The notes under the pieces were generated by a model. That model was not told the DNA's origin, ran no database searches, and was given only the letters and a program-made list of their open reading frames with translations. A stretch of DNA of 64,000 bases from Phytopseudomonas seleniipraecipitans (GTDB taxonomy: Bacteria > Pseudomonadota > Gammaproteobacteria > Pseudomonadales > Pseudomonadaceae), in assembly GCF_900102335.1 (NCBI RefSeq), contig NZ_FNBM01000008.1, positions 168,908 through 232,907 of the forward strand. Direction: 5' to 3'. Below are positions 35,578 through 43,960 of the stretch, one piece after another. A program made the position numbers and the translations under genes. Positions within the stretch are counted from its first letter, which is position 1. Each line of letters begins with the position of its first letter.

Positions 35578-36633
35578 TCAGATCAGCCGCGCGGCGACCA
35601 GCGCATCGGCCACCGGCTGGAAGGTGTTGGCCGGAATCGGTTCGCCTTTCACCGCACGTTTGGCGATCTCCCCGGCCAGCTTGGCATCGGCGCTACGCGG
35701 CACGCCGAGGCTCGCCGATTGCGCCTGCAGCGCCTTGGCGTCCTCCCCGGAGGCGATGCACACCAGTACCGGCACAGGCGTTTCGCCGCGCACGTAGCGC
35801 ACGCCAACCAGCCAGCCGTCTTCGCTGCCGATCATCAACGTGGCGTGCGCGATGCCGACCTTACGGCTGCTCAGCGCCTGCATCTCGCGGCGCTGACGCT
35901 GGCGTTCACGCTTGATCAGCGGATCACCGTCCATGTCCTTGCGCTCGCGTTTCTGCTCGCTGCGGGTCATGCGCATCTCGCGCTGGAACAGCCAGCGCTG
36001 CAGCAGCACGTCGACGATGCCGATCACCAGGTACGTGACGATCACCGTGGCCACCAGCGGCTTGAGCAGCAGGAAGAACACCGACTCGATGCATCCGGCG
36101 CCACAGCGCGACGACTCCATTAGCGCCTGCAGGGCGATACGACCGACCACGTAAAAAGCGATCGACAAGACCAGCACCTTGAACAGGCTCTTGAGGAACT
36201 CAATCACGTTGCGCATGGAAAAGATGCGCTTGGCGCCTTCCACCGGGTTGATACGCGCGATGTCTGGTTTGATCGGCTCGCCCGAGAACAGCACGCCACG
36301 CATGGTCACGATATTGGTGAGTATGACGCACACCACGGTTACCCCGAGGATCGGCAAGGCGGTGCGCAGCAGCACCTGCTGAGCGCTCTCCAGCAAGCGC
36401 GGCCAGACCGTGGCGAAAGGCTCGACGTAGATGGTCGCCGCCAGATCGAGCAAGGCGCGCACCCGCGACTCGGCGATGCTGGCCAGAAACGCGATGCACA
36501 CCGTGCAGCCAAGCAACACCACGGCCGAGACCATGTCCTGACTCTTCGAGACCTGGCCCTTCTGGCGCGCCTCGCGCAGTTTCTTGTCGGAGGCCGGCTG
36601 GGATTTTTCCTCGCTGCCGCTGTTGCCTGCCAT
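35578..36633 (-). CDS. sctU: T3SS export gate protein SctU without NPTH motif
   Basis: 351 residues of the YscU/HrcU/FlhB family: charged N-terminus (EEKSQPASDKKLREARQKGQVSKS), four membrane segments and a cytoplasmic domain. Where homologues read NPTH, the self-cleavage site, this protein reads SEDG, within KVGIAHATLMIGSEDGWLVG, before the well-conserved VRYVRGETPVPVLV. I rechecked this on the nucleotide sequence. Autocleavage by Asn cyclisation therefore looks impossible. It is the last gene of the sctC1-to-sctU run and overlaps sctT by 1 bp. The reading frame is otherwise intact. Confidence 0.93.
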   Translation of the reverse strand: MAGNSGSEEKSQPASDKKLREARQKGQVSKSQDMVSAVVLLGCTVCIAFLASIAESRVRALLDLAATIYVEPFATVWPRLLESAQQVLLRTALPILGVTVVCVILTNIVTMRGVLFSGEPIKPDIARINPVEGAKRIFSMRNVIEFLKSLFKVLVLSIAFYVVGRIALQALMESSRCGAGCIESVFFLLLKPLVATVIVTYLVIGIVDVLLQRWLFQREMRMTRSEQKRERKDMDGDPLIKRERQRQRREMQALSSRKVGIAHATLMIGSEDGWLVGVRYVRGETPVPVLVCIASGEDAKALQAQSASLGVPRSADAKLAGEIAKRAVKGEPIPANTFQPVADALVAARLI

Positions 36634-37451
36634 CAGGGCTCACCGAAACCGGACAGCGTCTTGAGCACCTCGACGGTACCGCGGAATTCGGCCAATTGTT
36701 CGAGCATCAGCGGGATCAGGAAGCCGCAGTAGAGCACCATCAGAAAGGTGAAGATGAGGTTCTTTACCGACAGCGAGAGGTCGAAGATATTCATCTGCGG
36801 CGCCATGCGCGACAGGTAGGCGAGCATCATGTCGACCACCAGCAGGGCAATGATCAGCGGCGCGACCATCAGCACACCGATGCGCATTACCTGATCGAGA
36901 ATCACCAGCACCGCCTCCAGTGCCGAGCTGGCGATCACCGGGGTGAACGCGGTGACGGGCCAAAGCTGATAGCTGTGATAAAAGCCGTCGACCATCAGGA
37001 TAAAGCCGCCCGACATAAAGAACAGCGTGATCAGCACGACGCTGAGCAGCGTCGCCGTGACCCCCGCCTCGCCGGCACCCGACGGGTCGACCAGTTGCGC
37101 CATGGTCGAGCCGCGTTGCAGGTCGACCAGCTCGCCAGCCACCTCGGCGGCCCAGAACGGAATACCGAACAGCAGACCCACCGTTACGCCGATGAGGAAC
37201 TCCTTGACCATCAGACCGGCAAGGAAAAAGCTGCCGTAATCCTCCAGCGCGGTGAGCGCGGAAAACGCCGGCAGGAACATCGGCGCGGAGATCGCCACCG
37301 CCACGCAGCTGCGGATCATCCCGGTCAGACCCAGGCGATTGAACGCCGGCGTGATGAACACCAGACCCAGCGCCCGGCATACCGCCAAGGCGGCCGCCGA
37401 GATCACCGGATAGGCGATCTCGGCGATGCCCAGGCCGATGTCGGCATCCAT
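36633..37451 (-). CDS. sctT: T3SS export apparatus protein SctT
   Basis: A 272-residue multi-spanning inner-membrane protein of the SctT/FliR family (e.g. LGLTGMIRSCVAVAISAP, and GVTVGLLFGIPFWAAEVAGEL, the usual signature region). With SctR and SctS it builds the export gate core. It is 3 bp downstream of sctS. Confidence 0.94.
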   Translation of the reverse strand: MDADIGLGIAEIAYPVISAAALAVCRALGLVFITPAFNRLGLTGMIRSCVAVAISAPMFLPAFSALTALEDYGSFFLAGLMVKEFLIGVTVGLLFGIPFWAAEVAGELVDLQRGSTMAQLVDPSGAGEAGVTATLLSVVLITLFFMSGGFILMVDGFYHSYQLWPVTAFTPVIASSALEAVLVILDQVMRIGVLMVAPLIIALLVVDMMLAYLSRMAPQMNIFDLSLSVKNLIFTFLMVLYCGFLIPLMLEQLAEFRGTVEVLKTLSGFGEP

Positions 37452-37454
37452 GCT

Positions 37455-37724
37455 CTAGCGTGTCCAGGCAGGGAAATTATCCAGCACGTGGCTCGCCAGT
37501 GCCGCCACCTGGGTTGCCAGCAAGGGGCCGATCAACACCAGCACCAGCAGCACCGCCACCAGCTTCACCGCTTGCGGCAGGGTCTGATCCTGGATCTGCG
37601 TCAACGCCTGCAACAAGCCGACACCCAGGCCGATCAGAATAGCCACGCCCAAGGCGGGCGCGCTGAGCAGCAGCACGGTCATCAGCGCCTGCTTCATCAA
37701 CGAAAGAAAGACATCCTGGCCCAT
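37455..37724 (-). CDS. sctS: T3SS export apparatus protein SctS
   Basis: 89 residues forming two membrane helices (LLLSAPALGVAILIGLGVG and LVAVLLVLVLIGPLLATQV), typical of SctS/FliQ. The conserved LTQIQDQTLPQAVK segment joins them. It is separated from sctR by 3 bp. Confidence 0.95.
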   Translation of the reverse strand: MGQDVFLSLMKQALMTVLLLSAPALGVAILIGLGVGLLQALTQIQDQTLPQAVKLVAVLLVLVLIGPLLATQVAALASHVLDNFPAWTR

Positions 37725-37727
37725 GCT

Positions 37728-38387
37728 TTACCCTCCTCCATAACTGAGGATCAGGCCGTGCATCAGCCGTGACCAGCCGCTGACGGCAACGAACAAGAAG
37801 ATCTTCAAGGGGATCGAGATCAGCGTCGGCGACACCATCATCATGCCCATGGCCATCAGCACGTTGGCCACCAGCAGGTCGATCACCAGAAAGGGGATGT
37901 ACAGCAGAAAGCCGATTTCGAAGGCGCGGGTCAGTTCGGAGCTGACGAACGCCGGAATCAGCACCACCAGATCATCGTCGCGCAGATCGGCGCGGGCCTC
38001 CTCGGACCATACGGTCTCCGTGGCCGACACAAAGAACGCGCGCTCCGAAGGGTTGGCGAAACGTGACAGGTGCGTCTGCAAGGGCGCATGCAGCGCATCG
38101 CCCAGCTCGCGTAACTCCTCGGCGTTCTGCAGGCTGATCGAGCGACCCTCCACCTCGCGGTACATCTCGCCGATCAGCGGCGTGGTCACGTACACCGCAA
38201 GGATCAGGGCGATACCGTAGAGCACCAGGTTTGGCGGCGTCTGCTGCACGCCCAGGGCGTTACGAATCAGGAACAGCACTACGGATATTTTCAGAAAGCC
38301 GGTGAGGGTCACCACCGCCAGGGGAATCAGACCGATCGTGGTAACGACCAGAATGATTTCCAGCAGGTTCGGCTGGTAATCCGTCAT
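37728..38387 (-). CDS. sctR: T3SS export apparatus protein SctR
   Basis: A 219-residue SctR/FliP family protein. N-terminal membrane helices lead into FLKISVVLFLIRNALGVQQTPPN, and the C-terminal part reads LLVANVLMAMGMMMVSPTLIS. The natural start MTDYQPNLL has no ribosome site: the inverted-repeat element ends 0-4 bp upstream of its ATG. An in-frame TTG inside the element would add 15 residues but also lacks a site. Translation of this essential gate protein may be reduced, or may depend on coupling. Confidence 0.93.
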   Translation of the reverse strand: MTDYQPNLLEIILVVTTIGLIPLAVVTLTGFLKISVVLFLIRNALGVQQTPPNLVLYGIALILAVYVTTPLIGEMYREVEGRSISLQNAEELRELGDALHAPLQTHLSRFANPSERAFFVSATETVWSEEARADLRDDDLVVLIPAFVSSELTRAFEIGFLLYIPFLVIDLLVANVLMAMGMMMVSPTLISIPLKIFLFVAVSGWSRLMHGLILSYGGG

Positions 38388-38530
38388 AACAGGCAGCTGA
38401 AAAACGTTACCGAGGCAGTCAGCGCAAGGCAAAAGGAGGTGAGAAAGCGGAGCTTACTGGTGTAAATGAGCATTTCGAGCCTCTTTTTAACGCCGCGATG
38501 GCAACGCAGGTAGTTTTTCAGCAGCCTGAT
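38388..38530. mobile_element. MITE-like inverted-repeat element between sctQ and sctR
   Basis: The ends GGCAGCTGAAAAAC (38392-38405) and, inverted, GGCTGCTGAAAAAC (38513-38526) match at 13 of 14 positions. Flanking bases extend the match to about 18 bp (AACAGGC / ATCAGGC). The roughly 140-bp body encodes nothing. No clear target-site duplication was found. It lies inside an otherwise tightly overlapping operon, and one end contains the sctQ stop codon. Confidence 0.75.
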
Positions 38531-39537
38531 GGGCTGGCGAACCGGGTCAGGCGCACACCCAGCCCATCACCGATGGCGACCAGTTCGCCGCGCCCTATGC
38601 AGCGGCCATTGACCATCAGCTCGACCCGCTGCGCATCGCCTTCCGGCAGGGTCAGCACACTGCCCTCGCCCAGCTCACGCAGTTGCCCCAGGGGCATCTC
38701 CAGGCTGCCGATCTGACAGATCACCGTCAGCGGTACATCGTCCAGTTGCGCGTCGTCGGCATCGTGACCCATGGCGTTCTCCGTGGTCGGGTTGATCGGT
38801 TGCAAGGCTTCGAGCAGTTCCAGGCGGGACTGCTGGCGCTTGAAACGGGCCTGTCGGTGACCGCCGCCCAGCACCAGCAAACCATCGGCATCCGTTGGGC
38901 AATCGAGCATCAGCACATCGCCCGGTTGCAGGCTGCGCAGCTCGGCGAGGCTCAGCGATTGCCAACCGCGCTGCAGCCCCAAACCCAGGTGTAACGCAGG
39001 GAGCGAATGACGCGCCGATTGCAGGTAACGCTCCAGCAGGCTGGCAACGGCTTCGCCGGCAGCGGCACTCAGCTCCAGGCTGAGAAGGCCCAGCGGCTGG
39101 CCGTCCACCTGCAGCTGCAGGGTTAGCGTTAAATCCCCAGGCTGCGGGTCGGTATCCAGACTCAGCGTCTCGCCCAGTAATTGCTCGAGTGGCTCGATCC
39201 ATGGCAGTAACGCCTGTTCGAACAACACGCTCTGCAGCGTCGGCGGCAGGCTGTGAAAATCCCGCTGCAACGCGACGCTGCTCAGCAAGCGTTCCAGCAG
39301 GGGTACATCGAGGTGTAACTGCAGCGCTGCCGAGCCGAGCCGCGCTGGTATGACCAGCTCAGCGCACCCATCCAATGGCGCTCGGATTACGCTGACCTCG
39401 AGTTGCTGGCCGTTCACCTGCCCCAGCCAAGGCTGACGGCGACGCAGCAGGCGGTTATGCAAGGCCTGCTGCGCGGGGTCCAATTGCGGTAACGACGGCA
39501 ACAGCGGCGCGGGGAGCGACGACTGCAGACAATTCAT
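38518..39537 (-). CDS. sctQ: T3SS C-ring / sorting platform protein SctQ
   Basis: 339 residues with a C-terminal SPOA domain (VICQIGSLEMPLGQLRELG, then MVNGRCIGRGELVAIGDGLG) like FliN/HrcQ. It is one gene, unlike the split hrcQA/hrcQB of P. syringae. Its TGA stop and last codons (Gly-Cys) lie in the terminal repeat of the inserted element, so the original end has been replaced. The SPOA fold itself appears complete. The start overlaps the sctO stop. Confidence 0.88.
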   Translation of the reverse strand: MNCLQSSLPAPLLPSLPQLDPAQQALHNRLLRRRQPWLGQVNGQQLEVSVIRAPLDGCAELVIPARLGSAALQLHLDVPLLERLLSSVALQRDFHSLPPTLQSVLFEQALLPWIEPLEQLLGETLSLDTDPQPGDLTLTLQLQVDGQPLGLLSLELSAAAGEAVASLLERYLQSARHSLPALHLGLGLQRGWQSLSLAELRSLQPGDVLMLDCPTDADGLLVLGGGHRQARFKRQQSRLELLEALQPINPTTENAMGHDADDAQLDDVPLTVICQIGSLEMPLGQLRELGEGSVLTLPEGDAQRVELMVNGRCIGRGELVAIGDGLGVRLTRFASPSGC

Positions 39538-40013
39538 CGACGGTTAGCTCCGTGGGGGCGGTCTTCGCTCAGGCTTTCCTCGATCGCCTCGGCGGCCCGC
39601 TGTTGAGCGCGCTGATAGCGCTGCAGCAGGGGCTCCAGCGCTTCGCATTGCAGTTGGCGGCGCAACCACACCTGGTGAGCCTGGTCGCGATCGGCTTGCA
39701 CGTCGGTCAGGTTGCGCGATGCCTCATCGGCCTGCTCGGCCAGATGAACGCGCTGCGCCTTGAGGGCGTCGAGCAGATCCAGCGCATTGCGATACTGGCC
39801 CACTGGCAAGGCACCTTCGCTGAGCAGGCGCTGCAGCTGGAGGGCTTCCTCTTCGAGCAGCGCCAGCGCCTCGCCAACCTCGGCTTGTGCCTTGGCCAGG
39901 CGCAAGGCCGCCTCCTGACAGCGCACGCGCCAGATAGCCAGTTGCGCCTCGGCACGGCGCTCGCGCAGGCGACGCAGATCGTCCAATTGCTGCACCGCGT
40001 GGGGGCGGGTCAT
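39534..40013 (-). CDS. sctO: T3SS stalk protein SctO
   Basis: 159 residues, almost wholly alpha-helical coiled coil, rich in Leu, Gln, Arg and Ala (AEVGEALALLEEEALQLQRLL). Position directly after the ATPase gene and a 4-bp overlap with it mark it as the FliJ/YscO equivalent. Sequence identity in this family is low, so the call rests on length, composition and place. Confidence 0.8.
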   Translation of the reverse strand: MTRPHAVQQLDDLRRLRERRAEAQLAIWRVRCQEAALRLAKAQAEVGEALALLEEEALQLQRLLSEGALPVGQYRNALDLLDALKAQRVHLAEQADEASRNLTDVQADRDQAHQVWLRRQLQCEALEPLLQRYQRAQQRAAEAIEESLSEDRPHGANRR

Positions 40014-41332
40014 GCCAGCACCTTGCGCAGCGCGCTTTGCGTATCGTTGAAACTGCTCGGCTCGGCGGCATCCTGGCGCAGGAACTGCTCGATGGCCGCC
40101 TGCCGGCTGATGGCTTCGTCGGCCAGCGGATCGCTGCCGGCCACGTAGTCACCAGTGCGCACCAGCAGCTCGATTTCGGCATGCCGGGCCATCAGGGCGC
40201 GCAAATGACCGGCCAGCTGTCGCTGCTCGGGCTCGACCACACGATCCATCAGGCGGCTGCGGCTCTGCAGCACGTCAATGGCCGGGAAATGGTTGCGCTG
40301 GGCCAGCTCGGCACTCAGCACCAGATGCCCATCGAGGATCGAGCGCACTTCCTCGGCCACCGGGTCGAGCGAGGCATCGCCTTCGGTGAGTACCGTATAC
40401 AACGCCGTGATACTGCCGTTGGCCGCTGGCCCGGAGCGCTCCAGCAGGCGCGGCAAGGCGGAAAACAGTGACGGCGGATAACCGCGGCGGGTCGGCGGCT
40501 CGCCAATCGCCAGGCCGATCTCGCGCTGGGCACGGGCGAAGCGCGTCAGGCTGTCGAGCAACAGCAGCACGTGGCGGCCCTGGTCGCGGTGGTACTCGGC
40601 ATGCGCAGTCGCCACCAGCGCGGCCTTGACCCGCTCGGTGGCTGGGCGATCCGAGGTGGCGACCACCGCGACGGTGCGTGCCCGTGCTTCGGCGCCAAGA
40701 TGCACGTCGAGCAGCTCGCGCACTTCACGGCCGCGCTCGCCGATCAGGCCGATGACGATCACCTGGGCCTCGCTGCGCCGTACGATGCTCGCCAACAGCG
40801 ACGATTTGCCCACGCCGGGCTCGCCAAAAATGCCCATGCGCTGACCACGCGCCACGGTGAGTAGCCCATCGATCGCGCGGATGCCCAGCGGCATCGGTTC
40901 TTCGATCAGTTGTCGGGAAAACGGGGCTGGCGGGTCGGCTTGCAGCGGATAGCGCTGCAAGCCGCTGACCGGCGGACCGCCATCCAGGCAATCGCCCAAC
41001 GGCCCGATGACTCGGCCGAGCAAGGCATCGCCGACCAGCACGCTTTGGTTTTCGCCAGTGGCGACGATTTCAGTGCGGGTCGACAACCCTTCCAGCGACC
41101 CGACGGGTGAAAGAATCGCCTCGTCGCCCTCAAACCCCACCACCTCGGCCGTCAGCACACGCCCGGTAGCCGGGTCGCTGAGCCGGCAAAGCTCACCAAT
41201 CCCCACGTTGGGTACGCTGGCCTGGATCAATGTGCCGCGAATGCTGCGGATACGCCCGCGCAGGGGCCGTGGTTGTGCATCCTCCAACCGTGCACTCAGG
41301 GTGGGCAGCAGATCGCTCAAAGCGGCGCTCAT
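40010..41332 (-). CDS. sctN: T3SS ATPase SctN
   Basis: 440 residues. Walker A GIFGEPGVGKSSLL near 165-178; Walker B VLLLLDSLTRFARAQRE; the F1-type signature ALPRLLERSGP. A cytoplasmic hexamer that unfolds and detaches export substrates from chaperones. It overlaps sctL (upstream) and sctO (downstream) by 4 bp each. Confidence 0.97.
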   Translation of the reverse strand: MSAALSDLLPTLSARLEDAQPRPLRGRIRSIRGTLIQASVPNVGIGELCRLSDPATGRVLTAEVVGFEGDEAILSPVGSLEGLSTRTEIVATGENQSVLVGDALLGRVIGPLGDCLDGGPPVSGLQRYPLQADPPAPFSRQLIEEPMPLGIRAIDGLLTVARGQRMGIFGEPGVGKSSLLASIVRRSEAQVIVIGLIGERGREVRELLDVHLGAEARARTVAVVATSDRPATERVKAALVATAHAEYHRDQGRHVLLLLDSLTRFARAQREIGLAIGEPPTRRGYPPSLFSALPRLLERSGPAANGSITALYTVLTEGDASLDPVAEEVRSILDGHLVLSAELAQRNHFPAIDVLQSRSRLMDRVVEPEQRQLAGHLRALMARHAEIELLVRTGDYVAGSDPLADEAISRQAAIEQFLRQDAAEPSSFNDTQSALRKVLA

Positions 41333-41913
41333 GTGCCGGCCTCCAGCACACCGGGCAGTAACGCCTGGCGCAGCCCCTGCAGTTGGGTGTGCAGATCCAG
41401 CTCGACACTGGCCTGAGGACTGCTCAAACGGGCATGACCGGTGGCAAGGCTGTCATCCGCCTCCACCTGCAGACGCTCGCCCAGATCGGCAAGCTGCGCG
41501 CGGACGCCGTCGAGACGCTCGGGGCGAACCTGCAGGCGCAGCCGCTGTGCCTCGCGGAACGCCGACAAGGCGCGGCGCGTGCACAGCGCCAGGCGCGTGC
41601 TGTCATCCAGCTCACCGATTACCTGACGGGCGATGCCCAGCGCCAGGTCAGTCATCTGCGCCTCCAGGCTGGTCAGGTAGTCATCGACCTGGGTCGCCGT
41701 ACGGGCCAGCAACTCGGCAGCTTCGCGCTGCCCCTCGGCACGTCCTCCTGCCAGGCCTTGCTGGTGCGCCTGGTCGCGCAACTGCTGCAACGTCTGTTCG
41801 GTTTGTTCGGCCTGCTCGCGGGCGGCTTGCAGAAAGGCGTAACCGTCGATCCATTGTGCGGCCTGTTCAGCCCGCACGATGCGTTGCCCCGGTTTGCTCG
41901 GCAGCGTACTCAT
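41329..41913 (-). CDS. sctL: T3SS stator SctL
   Basis: 194 residues, HrpE/YscL/FliH-like: a helical Gln/Glu-rich N-terminal half (AREQAEQTEQTLQQLRDQAHQ) and a compact C-terminal domain (IARQVIGELDDSTRLALCTRRAL). It links the ATPase to the SctQ ring. It overlaps sctK by 4 bp. Confidence 0.88.
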   Translation of the reverse strand: MSTLPSKPGQRIVRAEQAAQWIDGYAFLQAAREQAEQTEQTLQQLRDQAHQQGLAGGRAEGQREAAELLARTATQVDDYLTSLEAQMTDLALGIARQVIGELDDSTRLALCTRRALSAFREAQRLRLQVRPERLDGVRAQLADLGERLQVEADDSLATGHARLSSPQASVELDLHTQLQGLRQALLPGVLEAGT

Positions 41914-42536
41914 GCCGCGCCCCGCTGTTCATCGGTGGTCAATGCGCTGGCCACCTGGCGCACCCGCTGAATGTCCGCATCACGGCCTGTCGACAGCGGC
42001 GCGGCAAGATCGAAGCGCAGGCGCAACCAGGCTTGCAGCGCAGCCGACTGGGCCGCCAACCAGGCATCCACACAGCGCTGGCCATCCTGGTCGATGGCTG
42101 CCAGCAGCGCATCACCGTCGAGAATCACCTGGGTGCCGGCAGCCGGTTCGCGCCAGCCTACGGCGAGGTCGTAAATCTCGTCGCCGAGATGGGCGCGCAG
42201 CGATTGCACCACCGCGCCGCGAATTTCCCGAGCCAGGGAAGCGGCGTGCTGGCAGGCGCCACACGCCAGGGCGAGGCGGGCGAAACGTTGCGGAGCCAGC
42301 AACACGACGGGCAGGTCTTCATCGACGACCTGCCCGGCATTGGTCAGAGGTTCGAGCCCGTAGTAGGAGACGAGCAAACCACTGACCCGCGAGGCGAAGC
42401 GCGGCTGTTTCGCCAGGTTGATCGCCTGTGCACGCGGCACGGCACCGAGCAGCGCAGCCTCGAGGCAGTCCTCGGCAACGAACTGTAGGGGTTGAGCCAC
42501 TAGCGCGCGCCAGGTATCACGCAACGCCTGGCTCAT
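41910..42536 (-). CDS. sctK: T3SS sorting-platform adaptor SctK
   Basis: 208 residues. The start MSQALRD overlaps the sctJ stop (ATGA). Weakly conserved, as usual for SctK/HrpD-like proteins; assigned from position between sctJ and sctL and from size. In the Ysc and Hrp families this protein connects SctQ pods to SctD. Confidence 0.7.
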   Translation of the reverse strand: MSQALRDTWRALVAQPLQFVAEDCLEAALLGAVPRAQAINLAKQPRFASRVSGLLVSYYGLEPLTNAGQVVDEDLPVVLLAPQRFARLALACGACQHAASLAREIRGAVVQSLRAHLGDEIYDLAVGWREPAAGTQVILDGDALLAAIDQDGQRCVDAWLAAQSAALQAWLRLRFDLAAPLSTGRDADIQRVRQVASALTTDEQRGAA

Positions 42537-43312
42537 TCGCTCTCCCTCAACACGTAGGTGCTCTGGCCCTGGCGCTCGCGCCACAGGTACCAGGCAAGCG
42601 CCCCGCCAACACCGATCAGCACAAGCAGCAAGCCGAAGAACAGCGTACGCGCCCGCGGCACACTCTCATCGAGCATCCAGATGCCCAGGAAGGAACTCAG
42701 CGGCGGCCGGGCATCGTCACGCAGGTTGCGCATCGCCGCCTTGATGGCGGTAACCGAGACACCGTCATAATTGAGGCCGGAAATGCTGTTGGCGACCAGC
42801 GTCTTGATCTGCGGAATCAATTGATCGACGTCGGTATCCGGCTCGTAACGGATCAGCACCGATGCAGACGAAGGCGAAATCACCCGTTTGAGCAGGTCGT
42901 TATCGGGTAGCACGACATGGACGCGCGCCGACAGCACACCATCGATCTGCGACACGGTGTGCGACAGCTCCTCGCTGAGGGCATAAACCATCTGCGCCCG
43001 CTCCTGCACCGGCGAGGACACCAACCCGTTGTTCTTGAACACCTCGCCCATGTTGGAAAACTGCTGCTGGGGCAAGCCGGCCTCTTCGAGCAAGGCAACC
43101 GCATCGGAGAGGCGCTCCTGCGGCACGCTGACGGTGATTCGGCCGTCCTCCTGCACGTTGCGCTGAGCGGCGATGCCCTCACGCAGCAAGGCTGCGACCA
43201 TGCTGTTGGCTTCGCGCTCGCCGAGGTTGCTGTACAGCACCATGCCGTCACAGGCTTGCAGCAGCAGCGTCAGCAGCAACAGCGCGACCAGCCGAAAAGG
43301 ATGCCCGCGCAT
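42533..43312 (-). CDS. sctJ: T3SS inner-membrane ring lipoprotein SctJ
   Basis: 259 residues. Lipoprotein signal with lipobox LLLQAC (Cys21), periplasmic ring-building motifs (YSNLGEREANSMVAALL, HVVLPDNDLL, ISGLNYDGVSV) and one C-terminal membrane helix near 217-243. Family length is normal. It starts immediately after sctI. Confidence 0.95.
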   Translation of the reverse strand: MRGHPFRLVALLLLTLLLQACDGMVLYSNLGEREANSMVAALLREGIAAQRNVQEDGRITVSVPQERLSDAVALLEEAGLPQQQFSNMGEVFKNNGLVSSPVQERAQMVYALSEELSHTVSQIDGVLSARVHVVLPDNDLLKRVISPSSASVLIRYEPDTDVDQLIPQIKTLVANSISGLNYDGVSVTAIKAAMRNLRDDARPPLSSFLGIWMLDESVPRARTLFFGLLLVLIGVGGALAWYLWRERQGQSTYVLRESE

Positions 43313-43720
43313 TCACTGCCCCCTTAGCAGGGTGTTGGCAGAGCCGGAAATCTGCGTAGCGCCGCGCACCACCATCTGGGTTTCAATGGAGTAATCGAAC
43401 ACCCGGCTTAGGGAGCCGACCAGCCGATCAATCTGCTGCTCGTTGACCTTGCCGGGCTCGACGCCAGCGCCCTTGTCCACCGGCGAGCTGCTGACGTAGG
43501 GCGTGCGCTCCACCGCGGCGCCTTCGGAAAAGCCACGCGAGCGGTCGATGAACCCATTGAGCCGTTCCATCAGGTTTTCACCGATCTGGTTCGGGCTAGC
43601 GCCCTGCGGCATGCCCTTGGCCTGGCTGGCCATGTGCTCGAACAGGTTCTGCGAGACCTGGGCGACATCCTGGCCGGCGGCCGTAGGGGCCGCCGTGGCG
43701 ACTGCTGCGCTGACTGTCAT
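43313..43720 (-). CDS. sctI: T3SS inner rod protein SctI
   Basis: 135 residues. Ala/Gln-rich N-terminus without a signal peptide and a conserved C-terminal helix (FDYSIETQMVVRGATQISGSANTLLRGQ split at its Gly) like HrpB/YscI/NolU-region rod proteins. Adjacent to sctJ, as in most systems. Confidence 0.8.
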   Translation of the reverse strand: MTVSAAVATAAPTAAGQDVAQVSQNLFEHMASQAKGMPQGASPNQIGENLMERLNGFIDRSRGFSEGAAVERTPYVSSSPVDKGAGVEPGKVNEQQIDRLVGSLSRVFDYSIETQMVVRGATQISGSANTLLRGQ

Positions 43721-43735
43721 GGCCGATCCCCGTGG

Positions 43736-43936
43736 TTATTCTTCGTCGTCCGCGGTGGCTTCCTTGAGGATCTCCTGGGCGCGCGGCATGACGATAAACT
43801 GGCCGCCGAGGATGATCGCCTGGGTGACCATGTCATTGGTGAGCTCGTCCGCCTGGGCGTTTTCCAGCGCCTGGTCGAATTCGGCCTCAGGGGTGTTCTC
43901 TACCGTGGTGTTGCCATCTACCGAGCTGACTGCCAT
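43736..43936 (-). CDS. Small acidic T3SS-associated protein
   Basis: 66 residues, no signal peptide. Acidic termini (ends ATADDEE) and a hydrophobic centre VTQAIILGGQFIVMPRAQEIL. A strong AGGAGAG ribosome site precedes the ATG, implying high expression. Between sctC1 and sctI. It may be exported or a needle/rod-type accessory, but I do not recognise a family. It is an alternative needle candidate to the 53-residue protein at 51166. Confidence 0.7.
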   Translation of the reverse strand: MAVSSVDGNTTVENTPEAEFDQALENAQADELTNDMVTQAIILGGQFIVMPRAQEILKEATADDEE

Positions 43937-43960
43937 GGGAACTCTCCTTTCATCTGACGT

